From contig JAPPJO010000088.1 of NCBI GenBank assembly GCA_028820325.1, positions 62,001 through 126,000 of the forward strand: 64,000 bases of DNA. Reading direction: 5' to 3'. Of this stretch, positions 26,795 through 38,788 are shown one piece after another. The translations under genes were made by a program, and so were the position numbers. The notes under the pieces were generated by a model that saw only the letters and a list, made by a program, of their open reading frames with translations, was not told the DNA's origin and searched no databases. This DNA comes from Gammaproteobacteria bacterium. GTDB taxonomy: Bacteria; Gemmatimonadota; Gemmatimonadetes; Longimicrobiales; Gaopeijiaceae. How positions within the stretch are numbered: position 1 is the first letter of the stretch; each line of letters begins with the position of its first letter.

Positions 26795-28397
26795 CCGCCT
26801 GCGCCTCTCGCCAAGGCATCGGCGCATCCTCACCTCGTTGCTGCGGGAGCACCTGCCTGATGTCGAAGTCTGGGCCTACGGGAGCCGCGTGAACGAGCGG
26901 GGCCACGAAGGCAGCGATCTCGATCTCGTGCTGCGGGGGCCGCAGCTGAGGAAGATTCCGTTCGAGCGACTGATGGACTTTGAGGACTCGGTGCGGGAGT
27001 CGACGATTCCGTTCCTGGTCGAGGCGCGGGACTGGGCGAGGCTGCCGGAGCGGTTCCACCGGGAGATCGAGCGGGAGTATGTAGTGCTGGTGTCTTCAGA
27101 TACTCGGTGGCAGGAAGCCAGACTGGGTGATGTAATCCGCCTGGTGTCTGGAGGAACGCCGTCAAAGAAGCGGGAAGAATACTGGAACGGCGCGATCCCC
27201 TGGGTCTCAGCGAGAGACATGAGGCGGTTTCGGCTCCGCGATACGACTCATCATGTCACTGCGGAAGGGCTCGCCAACGGCACCAAGCAGGTCCCGGTCG
27301 GCACGATCCTGCTTCTGACCAGGGGCATGAGACTCCTGAAGGAGCTACCCGTTTGCGTCACAGAACGACCGATGGCGTTCAACCAGGACATCAAGGCTCT
27401 CTTACCAAAGACCCGGATGGACCCCGATTTCCTTCCATACCTTGTTCTTGGCAACAAACAGCGGCTCCTGAATCTCGTAGACCTCGCAGGTCACGGTACA
27501 GGACGCATCAACAGTGACGAACTGCGCGCCCTCGATGTCCGGCTGCCACCGACGTCCGAGCAGCGCGCCATCGCCCACATCCTCAGCAAGCTGGATGACA
27601 AGATCGAACTGAATCGGCGGATGAGTGAGGCGCTGGAGATGATGGCACGGGCGCTGTTCAGGTCCTGGTTCGTTGATTTCGATCCGGTACGCGCCAAGAT
27701 GAACGACCGGGACACCGGCTTTCCGCAGAACATCGCCGACCTGTTCCCCGACCGGCTGATGGATTCTGAGATGGGGCAGATTCCAGAGGGATGGCATGTT
27801 GCGACCTTGGCGGAGCGCATCGAGGTCAACCCGAGGCGATCTCTTCGACGGGGACAGACCGCTCCTTATCTTCCGATGGCCAATATGCCGACCCAGGGTC
27901 ACCTGCCGGATGCCGTGGCGGTTCGACCCTTCGGATCCGGCATGCGGTTTGCTAACGGCGATACGCTTGTGGCCCGGATCACACCGTGCCTTGAGAACGG
28001 CAAGACGGCCTACGTGGATTTCTTAGCCGACGGCGAGGTCGGATGGGGCTCTACCGAGTACATCGTCCTGAGGCCGAAGCCCCCGCTTCCAAATCAGTTC
28101 GGGTACTTCCTCGCTCGGAGTGCAAGGTTTCGCGAATTCGCAACCCAGAACATGAGCGGCACGAGCGGCCGCCAGCGGGTGTCGCCAACCGCGCTGCGAG
28201 GCTTCCGTATGGTCGCGCCACCAAGCCGGGTGGCCGCGCGGTTCGGTGAAGTCGCCCGATCACTCTTCGAGAGAGTCAGCAAAGCGAGTCACGAATCCCA
28301 CACCCTCGCCGCTCTCCGCGATACTCTCCTCCCGAAGCTCATCTCCGGCAAGATCCGCGTAGGTGATGCCGATAAGGCAATGGAGTTCATCGCATGA
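26787..28397 (+). CDS. hsdS: Fusion protein: MntA-type nucleotidyltransferase (antitoxin) domain plus type I specificity subunit HsdS
   Basis: A 536-residue fusion. Residues 1-105 are a full-length minimal nucleotidyltransferase with the GSX10DXD signature (G32-S33, D44, D46 in YGSRVNERGHEGSDLDLVL). Such enzymes AMPylate HepT toxins. From residue about 107 the protein is HsdS: a first target-recognition domain (RLGDVIRLVSGGTPS), a central helical conserved region (LPPTSEQRAIAHILSKLDDK then FRSWFVDFDPVRAK), a second recognition domain from IPEGWHVATLAERI, and a terminal helical repeat (LAALRDTLLPKLISGKI). Normal HsdS is about 400 residues. No stop, start or ribosome-binding site separates the parts. 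ATG at 26,787 overlaps hepT by 8 bases. This implies that the antitoxin enzyme is anchored to the restriction complex. Confidence 0.92.
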   Translation: MTDRLRLSPRHRRILTSLLREHLPDVEVWAYGSRVNERGHEGSDLDLVLRGPQLRKIPFERLMDFEDSVRESTIPFLVEARDWARLPERFHREIEREYVVLVSSDTRWQEARLGDVIRLVSGGTPSKKREEYWNGAIPWVSARDMRRFRLRDTTHHVTAEGLANGTKQVPVGTILLLTRGMRLLKELPVCVTERPMAFNQDIKALLPKTRMDPDFLPYLVLGNKQRLLNLVDLAGHGTGRINSDELRALDVRLPPTSEQRAIAHILSKLDDKIELNRRMSEALEMMARALFRSWFVDFDPVRAKMNDRDTGFPQNIADLFPDRLMDSEMGQIPEGWHVATLAERIEVNPRRSLRRGQTAPYLPMANMPTQGHLPDAVAVRPFGSGMRFANGDTLVARITPCLENGKTAYVDFLADGEVGWGSTEYIVLRPKPPLPNQFGYFLARSARFREFATQNMSGTSGRQRVSPTALRGFRMVAPPSRVAARFGEVARSLFERVSKASHESHTLAALRDTLLPKLISGKIRVGDADKAMEFIA

Positions 28398-28563
28398 CGC
28401 CGTCGCCTGGAACGCCCCGGCTTCGGTACGGCGTGCGCGCCGGAGGCACCACCGGTCGTATCCGACCAAGGAATCAGGAAGCTTCTGCATTGGAGTATAG
28501 TGAAGGGCAGCGCTTCGAACACCGATGCGTTCCCACGGATGGCTCGGCCGAGAGGATCGAACT

Positions 28564-29472
28564 GTGACTTCGTCCACGAGCTACGTTGTTTTCTCTGACG
28601 AGAGCCGTCACACCGAGGGTCGCTTTCGCAGCATCGCTGCGGTATCCCTACCATGTGATCCGCCGAGTCACGTCGTTGATCTGACTGCCAAGCTTGCGGA
28701 CGCCCTGGAGTTCACGACGAAGGGCGAATTGAAGTGGCTGAAAGTCGGACGGAGAGCCCGAACCAACGTCGCGCGGGCAACGGCAGCCATTGATTTCCTT
28801 CTTTCACACCTCTCTCACGGTGTCCGGTGCGATGTGGTCGTCTGGGATACAACGGACTCTCGGCATGCCGTCGAGAGGCGAGACGATGTCGCAAACTATG
28901 GCCGGATGTTCTTTCACCTACATCGCGCGCTCATGCGTCGCCGGGGAGCGGACGCCCACTGGCACCTCCGCCCAGACCAACTGATCACTATTGACTGGGC
29001 TACGATACGGGATTGCCTCAACAGCGATGGCACTTGGAAACAAGACTCCCACACGGCGTTGGGCGCGGAATACCGTTGGATCGTGCCAATGGTGCGGACC
29101 TTCAGGGAAGTGGATTCCGCTGCCACGCCGTTCGTCCAGCTGGCCGACCTGTTCGCTGGCATGGCCACGTACACGCGCATGTCTTGGAAGGTTATTCGCA
29201 CGCTGCTGGCTGAGAACGAAAACCAACAGGACCTGTTTCCGGCCGTCCCACCGCCTGAGTCCAGACCGACCTCCAAAGACCGTGGTCGTTTTCGGGTCGT
29301 GTCCCATTTCTACCGTCGCGCCAAGGTAGCGAAACTTGGGATATCGCTCAACGCCCATGGGTATCTCCGAACGCCCAATCCCCTGAACCCTATCAACTTC
29401 TGGCACTACGAGCCGCAGCACCCCGCGGACAAGGCCCCCACGAAGGACCGGGGAGGAGTGCTTCTGCCGTGA
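28564..29472 (+). CDS. DUF3800 domain-containing protein
   Basis: A 302-residue protein of the DUF3800 family, an RNase H-like fold of unknown function that is frequent in defence and mobile loci. Recognisable features are the N-terminal YVVFSDESRH strand with an acidic residue, an Asp in LITIDWATI, and the C-terminal VQLADLFAGMATY block, whose Asp is typically conserved. GTG at 28,564 has GAGAGG 8 bases upstream; ATG at 28,525 would add 13 residues. It is inserted between hsdS and hsdR in the same direction, about 165 bases after hsdS and 30 before hsdR, so it probably belongs to the operon. Nuclease activity is plausible but unproven. Confidence 0.8.
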   Translation: MTSSTSYVVFSDESRHTEGRFRSIAAVSLPCDPPSHVVDLTAKLADALEFTTKGELKWLKVGRRARTNVARATAAIDFLLSHLSHGVRCDVVVWDTTDSRHAVERRDDVANYGRMFFHLHRALMRRRGADAHWHLRPDQLITIDWATIRDCLNSDGTWKQDSHTALGAEYRWIVPMVRTFREVDSAATPFVQLADLFAGMATYTRMSWKVIRTLLAENENQQDLFPAVPPPESRPTSKDRGRFRVVSHFYRRAKVAKLGISLNAHGYLRTPNPLNPINFWHYEPQHPADKAPTKDRGGVLLP

Positions 29473-29502
29473 CAGTCATCGGCACTTGACCCAGGCCGTT
29501 CC

Positions 29503-32643
<3,141 letters not shown>

Positions 32644-32734
32644 CGCAGGCTCTGGTGACGCAGCATCGTGTCGTCGTGACAGTGCCGATCCCATTCTTGG
32701 ACGAGATCACTTCCACAGAGGAGAGTCCAATCTA

Positions 32735-33682
32735 ATGTATGTGTTGACACGACGCGTTTTGGGAAAACAGCCCAAGATCTCGATTGATGCAAGGCGCTAC
32801 GCCGCATTGAGCGAAGCTATGAGAATCCAGCGCGCCGCACTTGAAATCGAAGAGAAGTTTGATCTTGTAGTAGCGAACTACGAGGAATTGGAGCGCGAAA
32901 TCCTCACGTTGACGTTGACCCACGCCGTAAGAGACGATTTCACCTGGGCCAGCATGTCATCCGACCGGCTTCTGCTGGGGAGACGACTCGTTAATCTCCT
33001 AACCACATGTAGGCTCTACGTTGACCAAGTTACGCACTCCGTCAGTCGATCCGCTACAACTGGCTGTACCCGCGAGCAAGCCGAAAGGGTGTTCAGGGAC
33101 CAGTATGACGGGAATCTCGCATACCGAATCATGGACGCCCTGCGGAATCACGTCCAACATCGTAGCTTAGCCATTGTAGGAATAACCTATGGTTGCAGTA
33201 GAGCGCGGGAAGAAGCGACCCAATCGCTGTTGGAATTCACATTGTCACTCACACTGAACTTGGAAGCTCTCCGTGAGGACAGAAGATTCAAGCAACGCAC
33301 TTTGGAAGAACTGGAGAACCTTCCGCAGAAGCGACGAGATGTGATCTTGTTTGTACGACAATATCTGGAGTCGCTCGGGCGTGCCCAGGAGCAACTGCGC
33401 GAGCTGTTGGCTACGGCGGTAGAGCGGGCTGACGCGGACGTTCATTCGGCACTAGCGGAATGGAAGACAGTGAGTGATACGAGCACGGGATTGGTCGCGC
33501 TGAAGCGTTGTGATCGCCCAAGTTCGGATGAATACGTTGCAGTTACAGGCAATCTAAGGGCAAGGAGGGAGGAGTTGGTCGCCTCCAATCGTTCATTGGC
33601 GAATCTGGCGAGTAGTTTCATCAGTAGCGCTCGACCTCGTGATGCTTACCCTTCTTGGGATCAAGAGATGGCTATTGGGTAA
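32735..33682 (+). CDS. Protein of unknown function with an RX4H (HEPN-like) motif
   Basis: A 315-residue, mostly helical, soluble protein of unrecognised family. It contains the segment RIMDALRNHVQHRSLAIVG, in which R137-N-H-V-Q-H142 fits RX4H. The surrounding amphipathic helices are compatible with a HEPN-like bundle but could simply be another helical domain. A long coiled-coil-like stretch follows (about 215-275). ATG at 32,735 has GAGGAGAG about 9 bases upstream. It starts 91 bases after hsdR and converges with the ATPase gene at 33,797. Codon use is distinctly less GC-rich than in hsdR, so it may have been acquired separately. Confidence 0.55.
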   Translation: MYVLTRRVLGKQPKISIDARRYAALSEAMRIQRAALEIEEKFDLVVANYEELEREILTLTLTHAVRDDFTWASMSSDRLLLGRRLVNLLTTCRLYVDQVTHSVSRSATTGCTREQAERVFRDQYDGNLAYRIMDALRNHVQHRSLAIVGITYGCSRAREEATQSLLEFTLSLTLNLEALREDRRFKQRTLEELENLPQKRRDVILFVRQYLESLGRAQEQLRELLATAVERADADVHSALAEWKTVSDTSTGLVALKRCDRPSSDEYVAVTGNLRARREELVASNRSLANLASSFISSARPRDAYPSWDQEMAIG

Positions 33683-33796
33683 CTCATGTCGATGACCCCT
33701 CGCCGTCCTCGGACCGGAACAAGACGCGCCCGGTACGCGCACACTCCAACGACCCGTACAGTAGCCCCTTCGCGCGATGCAAGATTCGGCTCCCGC

Positions 33797-36271
33797 TCAC
33801 CCCCGCCGTTGCTCAATAGTCCCTACAATGTCCCCGACGACCTTTTCGAACTCTTCGGGCACTCTCACTGGCCGCCCCGCGAGCCTTCGGAGCGCGGCCA
33901 GCAGCGGCACGAGCTCCTCGCAATCTTCCGCGCTGGCCGCAAGTGCGTCGGCGAAGACGCCCGGAGTCGCACCGGCTGCCATCAGATCGATCACGTCCCA
34001 GACGATCTTGGTGACCATCCCGTTGTCTGCGACATCGAGGTCATCGCACATCTTCCGGAAGACACGGTCCGCCGCCGACTCGTCACCCTCGAGCACTAAT
34101 GCGTGTACCTGGTTCCCCATAGCGCGCCACGCGACAGGGATGCCGCCTTGCCCGGCCATGCTTCCGAAGTCACGGACCAAGACGCCGCAAGTGCCGAGAG
34201 CTTCCCGACCCCGCCCCATTCGATTCAGAATCATCGTCTTGAGTTCCAGCGCCATGGCCACCTCTCGCCGCAGATCCAACCGGTCGCTTGCCGAGTAACG
34301 ACGAACGGCCTCGTCGCAGACTGCAACCGCAGCCTCGTCCCTGCCCATCTTCATTTGCGCGCCCGCCTTCTTCGTCATGGCGCTTGCGACCTGCATCTGG
34401 ATATCCGGTTCGCAGTCCTCGCCGAACCGGTCGATGAGGTCATCCCAAGTCGCGATGCCCCTGTCCATCGAGGACGGTGATCCGAGTCCAGCCAGGGTCG
34501 AGCCCTTGTTTCGCAGCGACTTCGCGACGTAAAGCCGAAGCCCAGGCGCCTGACTCTCGCCAAAGCGCCTGATTGCATCGTCGAACGACGCTATCGCTGC
34601 TTCCGGATCGCCAAGTCGACCATGGTGGAACCCCGCGTTCAAGAGCGCCGCGCCCACGCACTCTTGGATGTCCGGCACTTCGGACTCTCCGAACCGCGTC
34701 ACCACCTCGTTGAAGGCGGTCAATGCGACCTTGTGCTCGCCAACCTGCTGAGGCATCAAGGCCTTGTTGAAGAGGGCCTTGGCGACAGCGGTCTGCACGT
34801 CCGGAATCAGCGTGGACTCGAAACGCCGGATCAGTTCGTCGTTGTATTCGACCGAGCGCTCGGCCTCCCCTGAGCTCCCAAGCCTCGCGCCGATGTCGAG
34901 TAGATCGCCCGCAACCCGGATCCGCCCCTCGGGGTCACCAAGGTCCCGATGGCGCTCTACGAGTTCTCGGTAGGTTGCCGCAGCCCCGCCCGCAGGAATA
35001 CCGGCGAGGCCCGCACCTAGATCTTCCTGTGCGCGACGGAAAACGGTGTCGTTTGACCTTTCGTCCAGCAGGGAGCCGAGAATCTTCTCGGTCTCGGCCG
35101 GACCGTAGAAAGCCACCATGAAGCGAATCAGCCCGTGGACGATGGCCGCTTCGTCCCGCCAGCGCCTCAGCTTGTAGTAGATGCAGTGGAGCGGTTCCCC
35201 GACGGAGTACAGCCGGCTCCTTCCATTCCCATCGACCTTGACGGCACCTCGCCCGACCAGCCGTCCCAGCAAAGCAGACGTCTTCCGTACTCCTAGGCGG
35301 GCTCTGTTTGCGACCTTGCGCGTGGTCGAGGGTCGCCACAGGTCGGCCAGAGCCGCGAAGATCCGTCGCTCGGTCTTGGGCAGGGAGTTCAGATTACTGC
35401 GAAAGTATTCGCTGTGATCGTCGACAAGGCCCACCAGTTCCTCCAACAGCCGCGCCATCGTGCGATGTCGCGCAAACTCGGCGACGATCACCAGGAGGCG
35501 TGGATTCCCACCCGTAAAAATCTCCAACGGTCGCATCTGCCTGGCGTCACGTCGCTCACCAGTGATCCAGTGCCAGAGGCTCTGGCACTCGGCAGTCTTC
35601 AGGGGCTCCAGCCGGAGGATGCGAAAGAGTTCGAAGAATGGTGCGCCTACGTCATCCAGCGCTTCGAAGCGGCTTGTGGCGGTCCCCAGGAGTATGATTT
35701 CGGGATCCGATTGGAGCGACTGGCGGAGTTGCCACCCGAAGTCCTCGTCCACCTCCTCGCACAGACTCTGGAGATTCTCCACCATGAGCACCAGCCGTCT
35801 TCCCAGCCGGTCGGCTGCATCAAGGAGAGCGGCCTTGGCCTGCCCGGCGATGTCATCTCCCTGCGTTCGGCGGGTCAGAGAGGCGTGTGTTACTTCGATC
35901 TCGCTGCAGAGGCCGGGGTGACCCTCAGCGCACTCCTTCGCCAGGTACAGCAGAGCGTCCAGCCAGAAGTCTCCGATGTCGAAGACCTCCACGCTTTCCT
36001 CCATAAACCGAACCGGCACCAGAGCCTGCCGAAGCTGCGGATCGGTACGGATTTCCGCGGCGACGCGCGCCAGCAACATGGTCTTGCCACGGCCCCGAGG
36101 ACCCACGATGAGGGCGTGCTGACAGGAAGGAACACCGATGTTGTTGTGGATGACCTTCAGGACAGCGTTCAGCTCCCGCCCGCGTACAACGAACTGGTCG
36201 ACGATCTCCTCGTCCGGCTGAAAGACGCCCGGATTGAATTTGCGTATGGTGCGCTCTGCTGGTCCGCTCAT
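33797..36271 (-). CDS. P-loop ATPase with C-terminal TPR-like repeats (STAND-like)
   Basis: An 824-residue protein. The N-terminal ATPase has Walker A GPRGRGKT (57-64) and a Walker B-like strand RLVLMVENL (about 159-167), where the usual acidic pair is Glu-Asn, then a sensor strand IILLGTATS. A winged-helix-like segment follows (about 305-370). The C-terminal half (about 430-780) consists of TPR-type helical repeats of about 40 residues, with recurrent RFGES and DEAVRRY elements. This layout (ATPase, winged helix, TPR) is typical of STAND-type signal-transduction NTPases, several of which are antiphage sensors. It overlaps the upstream ATPase gene as ATGA. No effector domain is recognised. 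Function is inferred only in general terms. Confidence 0.75.
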   Translation of the reverse strand: MSGPAERTIRKFNPGVFQPDEEIVDQFVVRGRELNAVLKVIHNNIGVPSCQHALIVGPRGRGKTMLLARVAAEIRTDPQLRQALVPVRFMEESVEVFDIGDFWLDALLYLAKECAEGHPGLCSEIEVTHASLTRRTQGDDIAGQAKAALLDAADRLGRRLVLMVENLQSLCEEVDEDFGWQLRQSLQSDPEIILLGTATSRFEALDDVGAPFFELFRILRLEPLKTAECQSLWHWITGERRDARQMRPLEIFTGGNPRLLVIVAEFARHRTMARLLEELVGLVDDHSEYFRSNLNSLPKTERRIFAALADLWRPSTTRKVANRARLGVRKTSALLGRLVGRGAVKVDGNGRSRLYSVGEPLHCIYYKLRRWRDEAAIVHGLIRFMVAFYGPAETEKILGSLLDERSNDTVFRRAQEDLGAGLAGIPAGGAAATYRELVERHRDLGDPEGRIRVAGDLLDIGARLGSSGEAERSVEYNDELIRRFESTLIPDVQTAVAKALFNKALMPQQVGEHKVALTAFNEVVTRFGESEVPDIQECVGAALLNAGFHHGRLGDPEAAIASFDDAIRRFGESQAPGLRLYVAKSLRNKGSTLAGLGSPSSMDRGIATWDDLIDRFGEDCEPDIQMQVASAMTKKAGAQMKMGRDEAAVAVCDEAVRRYSASDRLDLRREVAMALELKTMILNRMGRGREALGTCGVLVRDFGSMAGQGGIPVAWRAMGNQVHALVLEGDESAADRVFRKMCDDLDVADNGMVTKIVWDVIDLMAAGATPGVFADALAASAEDCEELVPLLAALRRLAGRPVRVPEEFEKVVGDIVGTIEQRRG

Positions 36272-37524
36272 GGGGCGTCATCTCCCGGAAGCCTGTTAGG
36301 CGATTTTCGACCAAGAGGCCTGTAGTGATGCCGAAAGCGGGTCTTCCACCAGTCGCGCAACAGGTTTGACGCGAATCGATGGCCACCGGGGTGCGGTTCG
36401 AGATAGCCGTCATGGACGAGGACGGCGAGGGTGTCGGCGACCAGCCGTGGGGCGTCCGCCACAAGCCTGGAATGCCTGTTCTCGAGTTGACGGTGTGCCT
36501 CCGCAGCAAAGATGCCCTGGACGGACGCCTCGGCCAGAATCTCCATTGCAATCCGGTAGCGGCGTGCATCACCCAAGCCATCCCTCAGTCGCGCTTCGTT
36601 GTGCGCGAGGTCATTCTGTCCGGATGGTCCCAGAAGTTCGGTGCGGTACACTTCCGCCACGTCGTCCACCGTAATCCGGCTTCGGTCGTGCATCCGAACG
36701 TAGTCCCACAGACACGCGAAGAAGGACTGTACGTGCTGCGGGATGCCAATGCCGAGGTGCTCGTAGACCGCCCGTGCTACTCCATCGTCGGCAGATAGGT
36801 CGTGGCTCCTCGCCAGCGTCTCGAAGCACTGGACGGAGACCTCCAGGTTCCACGGACCCAGCCGGACTGGATACAGGTAGTTGATTCGATCAGAGATGCC
36901 CAGCCGCTCGACCAACGGCGCGAGCCCGATACTGCCTGACAGGATCAGCGTCAAGTTGCGACCATCGACCTTCTGGAATGTGGCCCGCAACCAGCTCAGA
37001 AACTCGTCAACGCGGCGAGTACCGTCTTCCTGGCGGAGCAATCTCGCCAGGAAGATCGGCACCTCGTCGAGGACGATCAGCACCCGGTGGTCGTGTTGGG
37101 CGCAGTGGGCGATCAGCTCTTCCCCGTGACGCCGCCAGTTCCCGGAGTCCAGGCCAGCGCGGAAGCGGACGGCGAACTTGTGGGCGCTGACTTTGTCGAC
37201 GCGGCCAGCCAGTCTGCGTAGCCTGCGACGCATGCCCCTCACGAGGCGCGCCCTGATTGGCGTGACCGGATGGATGGCCTTGGCCAAGCTGGCGATCAGG
37301 TCTTCCTCGGATCGATCCGCCTCCACATCCGCGAATAGAAACACCCAGCCTTTCTGTTCCAGCCGACGCCCGAGTTCGCGAAGAATGCTGGTCTTCCCCA
37401 TGCGGCGCTGGCCGGTCATGACCATGTGGTTTCCGTTGCGGACACGGGTCTCGAGGAGTGCCAACTCTCCTTCGCGGTCGAAGAAGTCGCCGTCGATTAC
37501 CCAGCGACCGGTGGATGATTTCAT
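36268..37524 (-). CDS. AAA-type P-loop ATPase
   Basis: A 418-residue ATPase. Walker A is TGQRRMGKTSI (about 37-47), preceded by the FFDREGELALLETRV segment that typifies the archaeal-like and AAA_35-type group. Walker B is RVLIVLDEVPIFL (Asp-Glu at about 153-154), and a sensor strand LTLILSGSIGL follows. The C-terminal third is probably winged-helix. ATG at 37,524 is chosen because AGGAAG lies 9 bases upstream; GTG at 37,593 would add 23 residues. It is the first gene of a two-gene operon with the TPR-containing ATPase. An operator-like repeat cluster lies about 80-115 bases upstream. The pair probably forms one functional unit; its role is unknown. Confidence 0.8.
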   Translation of the reverse strand: MKSSTGRWVIDGDFFDREGELALLETRVRNGNHMVMTGQRRMGKTSILRELGRRLEQKGWVFLFADVEADRSEEDLIASLAKAIHPVTPIRARLVRGMRRRLRRLAGRVDKVSAHKFAVRFRAGLDSGNWRRHGEELIAHCAQHDHRVLIVLDEVPIFLARLLRQEDGTRRVDEFLSWLRATFQKVDGRNLTLILSGSIGLAPLVERLGISDRINYLYPVRLGPWNLEVSVQCFETLARSHDLSADDGVARAVYEHLGIGIPQHVQSFFACLWDYVRMHDRSRITVDDVAEVYRTELLGPSGQNDLAHNEARLRDGLGDARRYRIAMEILAEASVQGIFAAEAHRQLENRHSRLVADAPRLVADTLAVLVHDGYLEPHPGGHRFASNLLRDWWKTRFRHHYRPLGRKSPNRLPGDDAP

Positions 37525-37596
37525 GAGTGTTTTCTTCCTCCGTGGAGGGAAATATTGCCACTTCTGCGACCCCGTGAGATCGCGCTCCGACACGTC

Positions 37597-37639
37597 AAGC
37601 TATGCGTCAACAGTTTTGTTGTCAACAACTCTGTTGACG
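37597..37639 (-). promoter_or_regulatory. Promoter with overlapping inverted repeats for the two-ATPase operon
   Basis: On the minus strand, TTGACA (37,620-37,625) is followed after 17 bases by TAGCTT (37,597-37,602), a reasonable -35/-10 pair for the gene starting at 37,524. The -35 lies inside a repeat cluster. CGTCAACAG (37,605-37,613) is inverted as CTGTTGACG (37,631-37,639), and a central TTGTTG-T-CAACAA (37,616-37,628) is a second, nested inverted repeat. A repressor binding here would cover the promoter. Confidence 0.55.
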
Positions 37640-37772
37640 ACCTGTCGTTTGGCGACTACCACCGTTAGGCATAGGCATGGCTGAAAAGCGTCTCGCAGCA
37701 AGCAAGTGCCCGGTTCTGGAACGACCGCCACCGGCCCTGTCTTCCTCCCTTCCCACCGGCCGTAGATCAGAT

Positions 37773-38783
37773 CTAGGCTGGGCTATCCTTCCTTTCCGGC
37801 AAGACCTCAACGAGGACCTTGATCAGCGGCGTTAGCACCCGCAGCGCCGCAGCGCTGACGCCCGCTGCAATCAGTAGCTCCGGAGCAGTCGCCAGTATGA
37901 TCAGTACCACCACGGCCACATCTCTGATCTCGATCTCCCTTGCGACGCCCCTGAGAGAGCGCCCGAGTTCGCGCACCAGCGAAGCGAGCAACCCTACGAC
38001 TCGAAGTCGACCTTTCTTGTCATTTGCGGACTTGGCAGCTGCCACCAGATGGCCGATCACCTGGCCCACATGATCCGGGTCCAGCCTGTCTACGAGGCGC
38101 TTAAGGGCTCCCGTCGCCGCAGCGGCGATCCGTGTGGCACGCTCCGGGCCGATCTTGGTGAGGGCAGCCTTGGAGACCTTGTCCATCTTTCCTTTGCCGT
38201 CCACGTCGATCGTCTCGGCGACGCGGCGGACGGCCGCCTCGACCCGACGCGGATCGAGCTTGACGATGGTCTTTCGAGCCAGCCGAGTCGCTTCGCGGGC
38301 GATACGCGCGGCGGCGGCGGGATCAATGTTCTGGACCAGGTCTCGGACGGCGGCAGCAACCACCCGAACGCTACGTGCCTTGCGGGGCGAAAGGACCCTA
38401 AGCCGACGGGCCACGCCCTTCGATCGCTGGCCGAGACCGTGTGCAATCCCAGCCAGATCACTCGCCCCGATTCTCCGGAACTCCCGGGCAGCTCTCACCA
38501 ATCTACGCGGGTGAAGCTTGACGACTACCGATTTGGCGGCCTTACCAGACGCGCCCAACGCCCCTTCCCTAGCTCCAGTCGGGTTGAGCCTGCGGGCCAG
38601 CCGCCTCATTGCCCCGGCAGAGCGTGCCAATACGCCCGCTCCGCAACGGGACCCGTCTTCAAGGTCCGCGGTAGGCTGCTCGATCGGCATCCCGTCTCCG
38701 GGCAGTTCTATGACCACAAGAGCAGTGCTGGCGGCTACCGAATTCCTCGCCTCAGGCTTTTTCGTCCAGAAAGGCAGGCGCAT
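37773..38783 (-). CDS. Repeat-containing protein with C-terminal hydrophobic segment, function unknown
   Basis: A 336-residue protein rich in Arg, Ala and Val. The middle (about 85-260) has about six degenerate helical units of roughly 25-30 residues, each opening with an L/I-x-P-x-R-like step (LHPRRLVRAAR, LSPRKARSV, IDPAAAARIAR, LDPRRVEAAVR, IGPERATRIAA, LDPDHVGQVIG). A strongly hydrophobic stretch near the end (VAVVVLIILATAPELLIAAG) is probably a membrane helix or hairpin. No family recognised. It begins 5 bases after the stop of the upstream membrane-protein gene, so the two form an operon. A structural or membrane-associated role is guesswork. Confidence 0.6.
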   Translation of the reverse strand: MRLPFWTKKPEARNSVAASTALVVIELPGDGMPIEQPTADLEDGSRCGAGVLARSAGAMRRLARRLNPTGAREGALGASGKAAKSVVVKLHPRRLVRAAREFRRIGASDLAGIAHGLGQRSKGVARRLRVLSPRKARSVRVVAAAVRDLVQNIDPAAAARIAREATRLARKTIVKLDPRRVEAAVRRVAETIDVDGKGKMDKVSKAALTKIGPERATRIAAAATGALKRLVDRLDPDHVGQVIGHLVAAAKSANDKKGRLRVVGLLASLVRELGRSLRGVAREIEIRDVAVVVLIILATAPELLIAAGVSAAALRVLTPLIKVLVEVLPERKDSPA

Positions 38784-38788
38784 GCTCG

